Both the position numbers and the translations under genes were made by a program. The notes beneath the pieces are model-generated. The model saw nothing but the letters and a program-made list of their open reading frames with translations, had not been told where the DNA came from and made no database searches. Below, one piece after another: positions 43,363 to 52,211 of a stretch of 64,000 nt of DNA (within the stretch, counting starts at the first letter, position 1; every line of letters begins with the position of its first letter). Where the stretch lies: NCBI RefSeq assembly GCF_041021955.1, contig NZ_CP158375.1, positions 1,736,001 through 1,800,000 of the forward strand. The letters are read 5' to 3'. The DNA comes from Caulobacter sp. 73W. GTDB taxonomy: Bacteria > Pseudomonadota > Alphaproteobacteria > Caulobacterales > Caulobacteraceae.

Positions 43363-46022
43363 AGCAGGTGATGCGGCGTCTGGATCGCCTTGGGCAGGCT
43401 GATCAGGACGCGTGTTCCCTTGCCGTCGCGGATCGGGCTGGCGGCGGCGATACGGCCGCTCATCGCCTCGACGAAGCCCTTGGCGATGGCCAGACCGAGC
43501 CCTGCGCCTTTGCGGCGATCAGTGGGCTCGTCCATGCGGCGGAACTTCTCGAACACGCGCTCCAGCTCCTGGGTGGGAATGCCCTTGCCCTCGTCCTCGA
43601 TGCTGATGACGACATTGCCGCGATCCTCATAGACCGCCAGCTCGATCGCCGCATCAGGCGGACTATAGGCGATGGCGTTCTCCAGGATATTGACCACCGC
43701 CTGCTCCAAAAGGCCGGCGTCCGCTTGCACCAGGGTCAGCTTGGCCGGGTAGTCACGACTGACGATACGCCCCTCCAAGCGGCGATGAACACGCTGCGCC
43801 GCCGCGTTGAGCACGTCGCGCAGGTCGGTCGGCTCGGCGCGCACGGACAGGCCGCCGCCCTCCAGCCGCGTCATGTCCAGGAGGTCACCCACATAGCGGC
43901 TCAAGCGTTCGGCCTCCTCACGGATGGAGACCAGAAGATCGGCGCGCACCGCGGCTTTGAGCGACCTGCCGTAGTCGATCAGGGTGGTGGAGGCGCCCAG
44001 CACGGTCGACAGGGGGGTGCGCAGATCATGGCTGATGGAGTTCATCAGGGCCGAGCGGAAACGGTCGGCCCTGCGCAGGGTCTCGGCCTCCACCGCGTCG
44101 GCGGCCAGCTCGGCGCGCTCCAGGGCCACGGCGCCCTGCTCCAGAAGGGCGGTCACCAGGCGTTCGTCCTCGGCGCTCGCGCGCGCGGCGCCGCGCTTGA
44201 CGCCCGCGACGCCGGCCCGGGCCCGCACCCCTTCCAGGGGACGGAAAGTCCAGGGCGTTTGCGGCAAGGTGCCGGTGCCCGCCCCGGCCGGCTCGCCCTT
44301 CTCCCAGGCCCAGCGCGCGGCGGCCATGGCGGTCGTGTCCAGCACCTCCAGCTCGGGCGCCCCGGCGACGATGGCGATCTCGCCATCGCGCGGCAGGAGC
44401 ACCAAGGCCTTGCCGCCAGCGGCCGCCGCGGTCTGTTCAGCCAGGGCTTTCGCAGCGGCGGTCTTGTCGGCGGCGGCGGACAGGGTTCGGCTGGCCGCCA
44501 GCAGCGCCGAGACCGCCGCCGCTCGCCTTTGCGCGGCTCGCGCCTGGTCCCGCACCCGCCCCGCCAGGCCGCCCGTCGCCAGGGCCACCGCCCAGAACAC
44601 AATCAGGGTCAGCACGTCGGTCGGCGAGCCGATGGCCAGGCTGTAGCGCGGCTCCAGGAACAGAAAGTTGTAGATCAGGAAGGCGACGGTGGCCGCCGCC
44701 AGGGCTGGCCGAAGACCGTAGAGGACCCCCGCGCCCAGCACCGCGGCCAGGAAGATCATCGACAGATCGACGCGCGCCGAGATGCTGTCGAGCCCCCAGG
44801 CCGCCAGGGTGGCGGCGACCACGAAACCGGCGCCCGTGAAATAGCCGAGCCAGCCCTCCGCCAGGTCCAACTTCGGGGCAGGCGCAGCGGCCTCCTCCGC
44901 CCGGTCCGTGACGATATGGATCGCCGCCCCCCGCGAGCGGCGCAGGAGCGCCGCCGCCAGGGAGCGTCCCAGCGCCTCTCGCAGACGGCTGTCGCGGGAC
45001 TTGCCGATGACGATCTGGGTGACGTTGTTGCGGCGGGCGTAGTCGAGGACCGCGCCGACCAGATCATCGCCGGTCAGGGTGACGGTCGAGCCGCCCAGCT
45101 GCTCGGCCAGCTTGATCGCCTCGAACAGCCTGGCCGCGTCGCTGCGCCGCGCCGGCTGCTCCACATGCGCCACGGTCCACGGCGCATCCATCATCATGTC
45201 CGACAGACGCCGGCCGGTGCGCACCAGATTGGCGGCCATGGGGTCGCCGCAGACCAGGACGAGGATCCGCTCGCCCGCCGCCCAGGGGCCCTCCACCCCC
45301 TTCTCGCGCATGGCGGCGACCAGCTGGTCGTCCACGGTCTGCGCGGCCCGGCGCAGGGCCAGTTCGCGAAGGGCGGTGAGGTTCTCGACCTTGAAGAAGT
45401 TGTCCGCCGCCAGCCGGGCCGTCTCGGGCACATAGACCTTGCCATCGGTCAGGCGCTGGCGAAGCTCGTCCGGGGTGATGTCGACGACTTCGATATCGTC
45501 GGCCCGCGACAGGGCGCTGTCAGGGACCGTCTCGCGCTGGCGCACGCCGGTGATGCGCAGCACCACATCGACCAGGCTCTCCAGGTGCTGAACGTTCAGG
45601 GTGGTCCAGACGTCGATCCCGGCGGCCAGCAGTTCGGCCACGTCCTGCCAGCGCTTGGGATGGCGTGAGCCGGGCGCGTTGGAATGGGCGTATTCGTCGA
45701 CCAGCAGCAGGGCCGGCTTGCGCGCCAGGGCGGCGTCGAGGTCGAACTCCATCAGGGTGCGGCCGTGATGCTCGATGGGCGCGCGGGGCAGCACTTCCAT
45801 GCCGCGCAGCAGGGCCTCGGTCTCACGCCGGCCGTGGGTCTCCACCACCCCGATCAGCACGTCGCCGCCCTCCGCCTTTCGGCGGCGAGCGGCGCGCAGC
45901 ATCTCGTAGGTCTTGCCGACCCCGGGCGACATGCCGAGGAAAACCTTCAGCTTGCCTCGCCGCGCCTTCTGGGCGGCGGCGAGGAGCGCGTCGGGGTCGG
46001 GGCGCGGCGGCTCTTCGATCAC
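43359..46022 (-). CDS. kdpD: Osmosensitive K+ sensor histidine kinase
   Basis: 887-aa kinase. N-terminal KdpD domain with Walker A GMSPGVGKTYE at about residues 29-39, a universal-stress-like domain (about 240-370; LVCGDPMAANLVRTGRRL, VIGKSRDSRLREALG), four transmembrane segments (about 405-500), GAF-like domain, phospho-acceptor His in SISHDLRTPLSTVLG (about 664) and HATPase with KGAGLGLAIAKGFVEAMSG. GTG start overlapping the kdpC stop (GTGA). Full length. Confidence 0.95.
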   Translation of the reverse strand: MIEEPPRPDPDALLAAAQKARRGKLKVFLGMSPGVGKTYEMLRAARRRKAEGGDVLIGVVETHGRRETEALLRGMEVLPRAPIEHHGRTLMEFDLDAALARKPALLLVDEYAHSNAPGSRHPKRWQDVAELLAAGIDVWTTLNVQHLESLVDVVLRITGVRQRETVPDSALSRADDIEVVDITPDELRQRLTDGKVYVPETARLAADNFFKVENLTALRELALRRAAQTVDDQLVAAMREKGVEGPWAAGERILVLVCGDPMAANLVRTGRRLSDMMMDAPWTVAHVEQPARRSDAARLFEAIKLAEQLGGSTVTLTGDDLVGAVLDYARRNNVTQIVIGKSRDSRLREALGRSLAAALLRRSRGAAIHIVTDRAEEAAAPAPKLDLAEGWLGYFTGAGFVVAATLAAWGLDSISARVDLSMIFLAAVLGAGVLYGLRPALAAATVAFLIYNFLFLEPRYSLAIGSPTDVLTLIVFWAVALATGGLAGRVRDQARAAQRRAAAVSALLAASRTLSAAADKTAAAKALAEQTAAAAGGKALVLLPRDGEIAIVAGAPELEVLDTTAMAAARWAWEKGEPAGAGTGTLPQTPWTFRPLEGVRARAGVAGVKRGAARASAEDERLVTALLEQGAVALERAELAADAVEAETLRRADRFRSALMNSISHDLRTPLSTVLGASTTLIDYGRSLKAAVRADLLVSIREEAERLSRYVGDLLDMTRLEGGGLSVRAEPTDLRDVLNAAAQRVHRRLEGRIVSRDYPAKLTLVQADAGLLEQAVVNILENAIAYSPPDAAIELAVYEDRGNVVISIEDEGKGIPTQELERVFEKFRRMDEPTDRRKGAGLGLAIAKGFVEAMSGRIAAASPIRDGKGTRVLISLPKAIQTPHHLL

Positions 46023-46582
46023 AGTCTATCGAGCGCCCTGTTGACGGCGAGGACGTTGACCCGCGGCTGGCCGATGAAGCCCAACAGCGGCTGCTGCGTC
46101 TCGTTTTCGATCACCGTCTGCACCTGGCGGACCGTCAGCCCTCGGGCTGCCGCGACACGCGGAGCCTGAAGACGGGCATAGGCCGGAGAGATGTCCGGGT
46201 CGAGTCCCGAGCCGGACGCGGTGACCGCATCGGCGGGAATGGCCCGGCTCGGCGCCTCCACGCGCAGGGCGTCGGCCTCCGTCTTCACGCGCTCGGCCAG
46301 ATCGGTGTTGAGCGGACCCATATTGGAGCCGCTGGAGGCCGAGGCGTCATAACCGTCACCGGCCGCCGAGGGCCGCGGGTGCAGGTACTTGGCGTCGCTG
46401 AACCCCTGGCCGATCAGGGCGGAGCCGACGATCTGGCCCTGATCGTCGCGGATCAGGCTGCCGTCAGCTTGCGACGGGAAGATCGCCTGCCCCAGGCCCG
46501 TAACCGCCAGGGGATAGCCTAAGCCGAGGATCACCGTGAACAGGACCATCGAGACGATGGCCGGACGGATGTGCTGGATCAT
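46019..46582 (-). CDS. kdpC: K+-transporting ATPase subunit C
   Basis: 187 aa with an N-terminal membrane segment (SMVLFTVILGLGYPLAVTGLGQ) and the periplasmic C domain (QVQTVIENETQQPLLGFIGQPRVNVLAVN). Family features complete. The start is the ATG at 46582, 6 bp from AGGAG; a GTG at 46585 is also in frame. It is separated from kdpB by the outer-membrane gene, which is unusual. Confidence 0.94.
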   Translation of the reverse strand: MIQHIRPAIVSMVLFTVILGLGYPLAVTGLGQAIFPSQADGSLIRDDQGQIVGSALIGQGFSDAKYLHPRPSAAGDGYDASASSGSNMGPLNTDLAERVKTEADALRVEAPSRAIPADAVTASGSGLDPDISPAYARLQAPRVAAARGLTVRQVQTVIENETQQPLLGFIGQPRVNVLAVNRALDRL

Positions 46583-46591
46583 CACGCTCTC

Positions 46592-47386
46592 CTAGAAGCG
46601 CTTGGAGACGCCGACATAGACCTGGGCGTCGGGGGTCTTGTCGTTGAGGCCGAAATTGCCGCCGACATCGAACTGCAGGGTCGGCGCCGCCAGCCAGACG
46701 ACGGCGGCGTCGGCCGAGAACTGGGTGACGGTGTCGGCCGGATCGAAGTTGGTGTTGGTCCAAAGCTCGCCATAGAGGGTGACCGTGGAGCTGATCGGCC
46801 GAGCCAGGTTGACCAGGTTGGTCACCGCCAGGTGGCGGCCATCCCCATCGGCGTCGAGCAGCAGGTCGGCCTGCGGACCGAAGGTCAGGGTGAAGCCGTC
46901 CAGGGCCACGCTGACCGGCAGGGCGACGCCGCCCTCGACCTCGTCATTGCCCAGCCCGTCGGCGGCGGTCGGAATCTTCACATAGGGAATGACCGAGACC
47001 GTCGTCCTGCCGCCCGTCTTCAAGGCCTGCTTGTAGCGCACATAGACGTCGCCCGAGCCGCTGATCTTGTTCGCGCCGGTCACGCGGCTTTCCACATAGG
47101 GCGTCCAGGTCACCTGCAGGTCGCTCTTGTCGCTGAGGCCGTATTTGACGGTTGTCGCGCCGTAGGCCGTGGTCTTGGCGACAACCCCGCCGGCCTTGTT
47201 GCGCGTGAAGTTGACGCCATCGGCCTCGACCTGCCAGGCGCCGGCGACGACCGTGCAGGTGGCGTTGGCCTTGGTCGGCCGGTCGGTGCAGATCGGAGCC
47301 TCTTGGGCGCTGGCCTCAGCGGCTGTGAGCGCGGCGGCGGCGGTCATGCCGAGGAAAGTCGACAGGTAGAAGAAACGCTTGTTCAT
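46592..47386 (-). CDS. Outer-membrane beta-barrel protein inside the kdp operon
   Basis: 264-aa protein with a signal peptide (AEASA-QE) and an Ala-rich N-terminus, then ICTDRPTKANATCTVVAG and a barrel-like body with alternating hydrophobic residues ending VYVGVSKRF, i.e. the terminal Phe of outer-membrane proteins. It resembles the 'MetA pathway phenol degradation'/'transporter' group of small barrels (PF13557-like). It lies between kdpB and kdpC, 26 bp and 9 bp away, on the same strand. The long open frame to 47917 is read-through. A role in letting K+ across the outer membrane is an inference. Confidence 0.75.
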   Translation of the reverse strand: MNKRFFYLSTFLGMTAAAALTAAEASAQEAPICTDRPTKANATCTVVAGAWQVEADGVNFTRNKAGGVVAKTTAYGATTVKYGLSDKSDLQVTWTPYVESRVTGANKISGSGDVYVRYKQALKTGGRTTVSVIPYVKIPTAADGLGNDEVEGGVALPVSVALDGFTLTFGPQADLLLDADGDGRHLAVTNLVNLARPISSTVTLYGELWTNTNFDPADTVTQFSADAAVVWLAAPTLQFDVGGNFGLNDKTPDAQVYVGVSKRF

Positions 47387-47412
47387 AACGATAGTCCTTG
47401 GGGAACCGACGC

Positions 47413-49464
47413 TCAGGCCGGGCCGACGGCGGAGAGGAAGAGGTCGATGAGCTTGATGCCGACGAACGGGGCGACGAGACCGCCGAGGCCGTAAACCAGC
47501 AGGTTGCGTGAGAGCAGGTTCGCGGCGCCGACGGCCCGGTACTTCACGCCCCTCAGGGCTAGCGGGATCAGCACGACGATCACCAGGGCGTTGAAGATCA
47601 CCGCCGACAGGATCGCGCTCTGTGGACTGGCCAGGCCCATGATGTTCAGGGCGCCCAGCTGCGGCAGAGCCGCGGTGAACAGCGCCGGGATGATGGCGAA
47701 GTACTTGGCCACGTCGTTGGCGATGGAGAAGGTGGTCAGCGCGCCGCGGGTGATGAGCATCTGTTTGCCCACCTCCACGATCTCGATGACCTTGGTGGGA
47801 TCGCTGTCGAGATCGACCATGTTGCCGGCCTCGCGGGCGGCCTGGGCGCCGGTCTGCATGGCGACGCCGACATCGGCCTGAGCGAGCGCCGGAGCGTCGT
47901 TGGCGCCGTCGCCGCACATGGCCACCAGACGTCCCTTGGCCTGCTCCGCCCGGATCAGGCGAAGCTTGTCCTCGGGCGTGGCCTCGGCGAGGAAGTCGTC
48001 GACGCCGGCCTCTGACGCGATGGCGGCGGCGGTCACCGGGTTGTCCCCTGTGATCATCACCGTGCGCAGGCCCATGCGGCGAAGGTCGGCGAAGCGGGCC
48101 TTCACCCCGGGCTTCACCACGTCCTTCAGGTGGATCACCCCGACCAGGGCGCCGTCCTGGCTGACCGCCAGGGGCGTGCCGCCCGAGCGGGCGATGCGGT
48201 CGATGGCGGCTTCCAGCACGCTCGGCGGGACCGCCAGCTTGCAGGTGCGCAGGACCGCGTCGACCGCGCCCTTGCGCCAGCTGTGGCCGTCGGCGTCGAG
48301 GCCCGACTGACGGGTCACGGCGCTGAACGGGATGGCGCTGGCGCCCTTGGGCGTCTCGATGACCACGCCGAGGTTGCGGCCATGCTCGATGATCGAGCGG
48401 CCTTCCGGGGTCTCGTCGGCCAGGGAGGCGATGACGGCGGCGCGCAAGGCGGCCTCCGGACGCACGCCCGGCGCGGCGATCACCTCGGTGGCCATGCGGT
48501 TGCCGAAGGTGATGGTGCCGGTCTTGTCGAGCAGCAGGGTGTCGGCGTCGCCCGCGGCTTCCACGGCCCGACCGGACGTGGCCAGGACGTTGACCTTCAG
48601 CAGCCGGTCCATGCCGGCGATGCCGACGGCGGAAAGCAGGCCGCCGATGGTGGTCGGTATCAGGCAGACGAACAGCGCGCCGAGCACCAGCGGATCAAGC
48701 TCGACGCCCGAGAACTTGCCCAGGCCCAGCAGGGTGACGACGGCGATCAGGAAGATCAGGGTCAGACCCGCCAACAGCACGGCCAGCGCGATCTCGTTAG
48801 GCGTCTTGCGGCGGTCGGCGCCCTCGACCATCGCGATCATGCGGTCGAGGAAGGACGAGCCCGGCTGGCTGGTGACGCGCACCTTGAGCCAGTCTGAGAC
48901 CACGGTCGTGCCGCCGGTCACCGCGCTGCGGTCGCCGCCGCTTTCGCGGATGACGGGGGCGCTCTCGCCGGTGATGGCCGCCTCGTTGACGCTGGCCACG
49001 CCCTCAACGATCTCGCCGTCGGCGGGGACCACGTCGCCGGCCTCGACCAGGACGATCTCGCCGACGTTCAGCTTGTGGGCCGGGGTCGGGATGATCGTTC
49101 CCGTCTTCAGGTCTATGATCAGCTTGGCCTTGGTGGTGACCCGGGCCGCGCGCAGACTGTCCGCCGCCGCCTTGCCGCGCCCTTGCGCGATGCTCTCGGC
49201 GAAGTTGGCGAACAGCACCGTGGCCCATAGCCAAAGGGCGATCTGAACGGCGAACCCGGCCGCGGTCCCCGTCGCCACGGCGGCGACGGCCGAGACGGTG
49301 GAGAGCACCGCCACCGCCCAGGTGGCGAAGATCACCGGATTGCCGGTCAGGGCGCGGGGGTCGAGTTTGAGAACCGCGTCGCGCACGGCGCGGCCCATCA
49401 TGTTCGGCGTCAGGCTGGCGGCGAAGCCGAGGCCCTTGTGCGACGAAGGTGTCGAATAGGTCAT
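47413..49464 (-). CDS. kdpB: K+-transporting P-type ATPase subunit B
   Basis: 683-aa catalytic subunit. Phosphorylation motif [13 protein letters not shown] near residue 311, TGES loop ([11 protein letters not shown]), [19 protein letters not shown] hinge, and seven membrane segments. Full length. 13 bp after kdpA. Part of the KdpFABC complex that imports K+ at micromolar levels. Confidence 0.97.
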   Translation of the reverse strand: MTYSTPSSHKGLGFAASLTPNMMGRAVRDAVLKLDPRALTGNPVIFATWAVAVLSTVSAVAAVATGTAAGFAVQIALWLWATVLFANFAESIAQGRGKAAADSLRAARVTTKAKLIIDLKTGTIIPTPAHKLNVGEIVLVEAGDVVPADGEIVEGVASVNEAAITGESAPVIRESGGDRSAVTGGTTVVSDWLKVRVTSQPGSSFLDRMIAMVEGADRRKTPNEIALAVLLAGLTLIFLIAVVTLLGLGKFSGVELDPLVLGALFVCLIPTTIGGLLSAVGIAGMDRLLKVNVLATSGRAVEAAGDADTLLLDKTGTITFGNRMATEVIAAPGVRPEAALRAAVIASLADETPEGRSIIEHGRNLGVVIETPKGASAIPFSAVTRQSGLDADGHSWRKGAVDAVLRTCKLAVPPSVLEAAIDRIARSGGTPLAVSQDGALVGVIHLKDVVKPGVKARFADLRRMGLRTVMITGDNPVTAAAIASEAGVDDFLAEATPEDKLRLIRAEQAKGRLVAMCGDGANDAPALAQADVGVAMQTGAQAAREAGNMVDLDSDPTKVIEIVEVGKQMLITRGALTTFSIANDVAKYFAIIPALFTAALPQLGALNIMGLASPQSAILSAVIFNALVIVVLIPLALRGVKYRAVGAANLLSRNLLVYGLGGLVAPFVGIKLIDLFLSAVGPA

Positions 49465-49477
49465 GGGGGGAGGTCCC

Positions 49478-51187
49478 TTAAGACCCGGAGACCGCCGCCA
49501 GCACCTGGAAGTGCTCGACGATCGGACCCAGGGCGAGAGCCGGGAAGAACTGCAGCCCGCCGAGGATCAGGATCACCCCGATCAGCAGGCCGATGAACAG
49601 GCCGCCGTGGGTCGGCAGCGTGCCGGCCGTGGGCGCCAGCTTGGGCTTGGCCGCCAGGGCGCCGCCGATGGCCAGCACCGCGACGATGGGGGCGAAGCGG
49701 CCCATCAGCATGGCCAAGCCCAAGGTGGTGTTCCACCACGGCGCGTTGGCGGTCAGGCCGGCGAAGGCCGAGCCGTTGTTGGCCGTGCCGGAGACGTAGG
49801 CGTAGAGGATCTCCGACAGGCCGTGCGGCCCCTCGTGCATCAGGCCCTTCAGCGCCTCGGGCAGGACGGCGGCGAGCGCGGAAAAGCTGAGCATAGCCAG
49901 GGGAATGACCAGCACCGCCAGCATGGCGAAGGTGATCTCCCGCCCCTCGATCTTCTTGCCGAGGTATTCCGGCGTGCGGCCGACCATCAGGCCGGCCACG
50001 AAGACCGACAGCATGGCCATGACGACCATGATGGCGATGCCCGAGCCGATGCCGCCGGGCAGGATCTCGCCCAGCTGCATCAGGAACATGGCTGTCCCGC
50101 CGCCCAGGGGCATCAGGCTGGAGTGCATGCCGTTGACCGAGCCGTTGGACGCGCCCGTGGTCATGGCGGCCCAGGCGGCGGTGGCCGGCGCGCCGAAGCG
50201 CACCTCCTTGCCCTCCATGTTGACCGCAGCATCGACGCCGGCGGCGACCAGGGCGGGAGCGGCTTGCGTCTCGGCCCAATAGATCGCGCCGGCGCCGGCG
50301 AAGAGCAGGATGAAGGCCGCCGTCGCCAGGGCTTTTACATCCTTCTTGGCGAAGGCCGACCGGCCGAAGGCGAAGAACGCCGCCCAGCCCAGCATGTTGA
50401 TCGACACCGCCGTGATCAGGTTGGTCAGCGGGCTGGGGTTCTCGAAGGGGTGGGCGGAGTTGGCGTTGAAGACGCCGCCGCCATTGATGCCCAGTTGCTT
50501 GACCGCCTCCTGAGAGGCGACCGGGAACAGGGCGATCTTCTGCTGCGCGCCTTCCAGCGTCGCGGCGACCACGCCGGCGTTGAGCGTTTGCGGCAGGCCG
50601 AGCGCCACCAGAACGACGGCGAGGATGAGGCACAGCGGCAGCAGCACCCACAGGGTCGTGCGAACCAGGTCCGCCCAAAAGTTGCCGACGCCCGTCCCGC
50701 GATTGGCGGTGAAGGCGCGGGCCAAAGCCGCGGCGATGGCGGCGCCGGTGGCGGCGGAGACGAAGTTCTGCACCGTCAGAACCAGCATCTGGCTGAGCGT
50801 CGACATGGTGGTCTCGCCGCCATAGCTTTGCCAGTTGGTGTTGGTAACGAAGCTGACGGCGGTGTTGAACGCCAGGTGCGGCGCAAGCCCGTCAAACCCC
50901 TGCGGGTTCAGCGGCAGGGCGCCTTGCAGGCGCAGCACGCCATAGACGAACGCAAAGCCGACGAAGTTGAACGCCAGCAGCGCGCCGGCGTAGCCGAGCC
51001 AGGTCTGGCTCTTGTCCGGGTCCACGCCGCAACCGGCGTAGAACAGCTTCTCGATGGGACGCAGGATGGGGTCGAGCCAGGTTCGCTCCCCATTCCAGAC
51101 GCGTGACATGTAGACGCCGACCGGCCAGCCGATGGCCACGGCCAGTCCCAGCGTCAGGGCGATCTCCGCCCAGCCTTGGAAATTCAT
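49478..51187 (-). CDS. kdpA: K+-transporting ATPase subunit A
   Basis: 569-aa channel-like subunit with about ten membrane segments and the four selectivity-filter loops typical of KdpA (e.g. [55 protein letters not shown]). Full length. Starts 12 bp after kdpF. Confidence 0.97.
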   Translation of the reverse strand: MNFQGWAEIALTLGLAVAIGWPVGVYMSRVWNGERTWLDPILRPIEKLFYAGCGVDPDKSQTWLGYAGALLAFNFVGFAFVYGVLRLQGALPLNPQGFDGLAPHLAFNTAVSFVTNTNWQSYGGETTMSTLSQMLVLTVQNFVSAATGAAIAAALARAFTANRGTGVGNFWADLVRTTLWVLLPLCLILAVVLVALGLPQTLNAGVVAATLEGAQQKIALFPVASQEAVKQLGINGGGVFNANSAHPFENPSPLTNLITAVSINMLGWAAFFAFGRSAFAKKDVKALATAAFILLFAGAGAIYWAETQAAPALVAAGVDAAVNMEGKEVRFGAPATAAWAAMTTGASNGSVNGMHSSLMPLGGGTAMFLMQLGEILPGGIGSGIAIMVVMAMLSVFVAGLMVGRTPEYLGKKIEGREITFAMLAVLVIPLAMLSFSALAAVLPEALKGLMHEGPHGLSEILYAYVSGTANNGSAFAGLTANAPWWNTTLGLAMLMGRFAPIVAVLAIGGALAAKPKLAPTAGTLPTHGGLFIGLLIGVILILGGLQFFPALALGPIVEHFQVLAAVSGS

Positions 51188-51199
51188 GGAAGATGTCCG

Positions 51200-51286
51200 T
51201 TAGAAACGGTCGGGCCGCAGCAAGGCCGCGACCATGTACGCCGCGACGCTCAGCGCCCCGGCGGCCCACAGAAGGTCGATCCACAT
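51200..51286 (-). CDS. kdpF: K+-transporting ATPase subunit F
   Basis: 28-aa single-helix peptide (MWIDLLWAAGALSVAAYMVA..., ending LRPDRF). The C-terminal LRPDRF matches the KdpF ending LRPERF. KdpF stabilises the KdpABC complex. Located 12 bp upstream of kdpA. Confidence 0.85.
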   Translation of the reverse strand: MWIDLLWAAGALSVAAYMVAALLRPDRF

Positions 51287-51289
51287 GGG

Positions 51290-51373
51290 TCAGACCTTCT
51301 TCAGCGCAACGGCGAAGGCGGCGAAGGCCAAAAACGCCCCGCCGCCCAACGCCAGAAAGATCAGATCGGCCAT
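51290..51373 (-). CDS. 27-aa membrane ORF upstream of kdpF
   Basis: MADLIFLALGGGAFLAFAAF... ending ALKKV, one hydrophobic helix with a basic tail. Its stop lies 3 bp before the kdpF start. The leader has GGAG/GAGG elements upstream. It is a probable first gene of the kdp operon and could be a second tiny Kdp subunit or leader peptide; not identical to KdpF. Confidence 0.55.
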   Translation of the reverse strand: MADLIFLALGGGAFLAFAAFAVALKKV

Positions 51374-51493
51374 CGGCCTCATGCTCCAGCTTGGAAAAAC
51401 TGGGCGTGGTGTGATCCTCATGGCCGTAACGGGGCCATCAGGGATCGCGCGTCGCGCATAAGGACGGCGTAAAGGCCGCGATCAGTCCGAGAC

Positions 51494-52084
51494 CTAAACG
51501 CCCGCCAATGCCGCCAGATAGGCCTCCATCAGACGCACCAACTCGTCCTCCAGCGCGACAGGATCCAGGGCCAGATCCTCCTCCGCCGCCGAGGCGCGCA
51601 GCAGGCTGACCGCCGCGTGGGTGAGGATGAACGCACGCTCCGGCGTCAGGGTGATGTCCAGCTGCGCCTTGCCGGCGATGGCGGCCAAGAAGAGTTCGTG
51701 GTGGCGCAGGAGCACCGCCTCGCCCTTGCTGAACAGCGCGCCCAGCAAGGCATGGCGCGTGGCCGGCGAGCCTTCGAACCCGTTCATCAGGGCGCGGACG
51801 ATGGGTCGCACGCTGCCCAGGTTGGGCTGCTCGATCAGCATGGCGGCGATGCTGTCGCGCACCGCTTCGGCGCGGCGCTGGGCCATGACCGCCAGGATGT
51901 CGTTCTTGTCGGCGAAGTACTGGTAGAGCGTGCCGATGCTCACCCCCGCCCGCGCGGCGATGTGGTTGGTCGTCAGGGCGTCAAAGCCCCGCTCCTCCAG
52001 AAGCTGAAAGGTGGCGTCGACAATGGCGTCCACGGTCGATGCGGCGCGAGCCTGGCGAGGAGATCGTCTCGTCTTTTCAGTCAC
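51494..52084 (-). CDS. TetR-family transcriptional regulator
   Basis: 196 aa. N-terminal helix-turn-helix: VDAIVDATFQLLEERGFDALTTNHIAARAGVSIGTLYQYFADKNDIL. The C-terminal ligand domain is undefined. The GTG start at 52084 follows GGAGG; an ATG extension to 52225 covers the promoter region of the oxygenase gene and is rejected. Divergent from the MpaB-type oxygenase, which it probably represses. It lies upstream of kdp but 120 bp away and is unlikely to be part of it. Confidence 0.88.
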   Translation of the reverse strand: MTEKTRRSPRQARAASTVDAIVDATFQLLEERGFDALTTNHIAARAGVSIGTLYQYFADKNDILAVMAQRRAEAVRDSIAAMLIEQPNLGSVRPIVRALMNGFEGSPATRHALLGALFSKGEAVLLRHHELFLAAIAGKAQLDITLTPERAFILTHAAVSLLRASAAEEDLALDPVALEDELVRLMEAYLAALAGV

Positions 52085-52138
52085 TTGATGTCGCCTCCAA
52101 GGCGCCGACACGCCCTCGGTCGAAGGCGAGTAGGAACA

Positions 52139-52151
52139 TGAGCAATGCTTA
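52139..52151. promoter_or_regulatory. Candidate TetR operator
   Basis: TGAGCA-A-TGCTTA, an inverted repeat with one mismatch (T-G/A-AGCA arms) in the 127-bp divergent region between TetR and the oxygenase. Position and shape suit a TetR site. Confidence 0.4.
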
Positions 52152-52211
52152 CATAACCTGATGAGAGACGACAGGATCCACCCGATGGATCCGAAAAAAG
52201 CAGGAGCAGAC

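Noticed and set aside
43368-45668. 766-aa plus-strand frame antisense to kdpD
   Set aside because: Composition (Gly/Arg/Asp/His/Gln-rich) and lack of any domain are typical of the mirror frame of a GC-rich gene. The same holds for antisense frames over the GH105/GH43 genes (31232-33370), kdpA (49463-51106), the PrpD/receptor region (56551-58110) and the oxygenase (52149-53474).
46592-47917. 441-aa minus-strand frame
   Set aside because: The last 264 codons are the barrel protein; the N-terminal part is Arg-rich read-through opposite to kdpB and overlaps its coding sequence.
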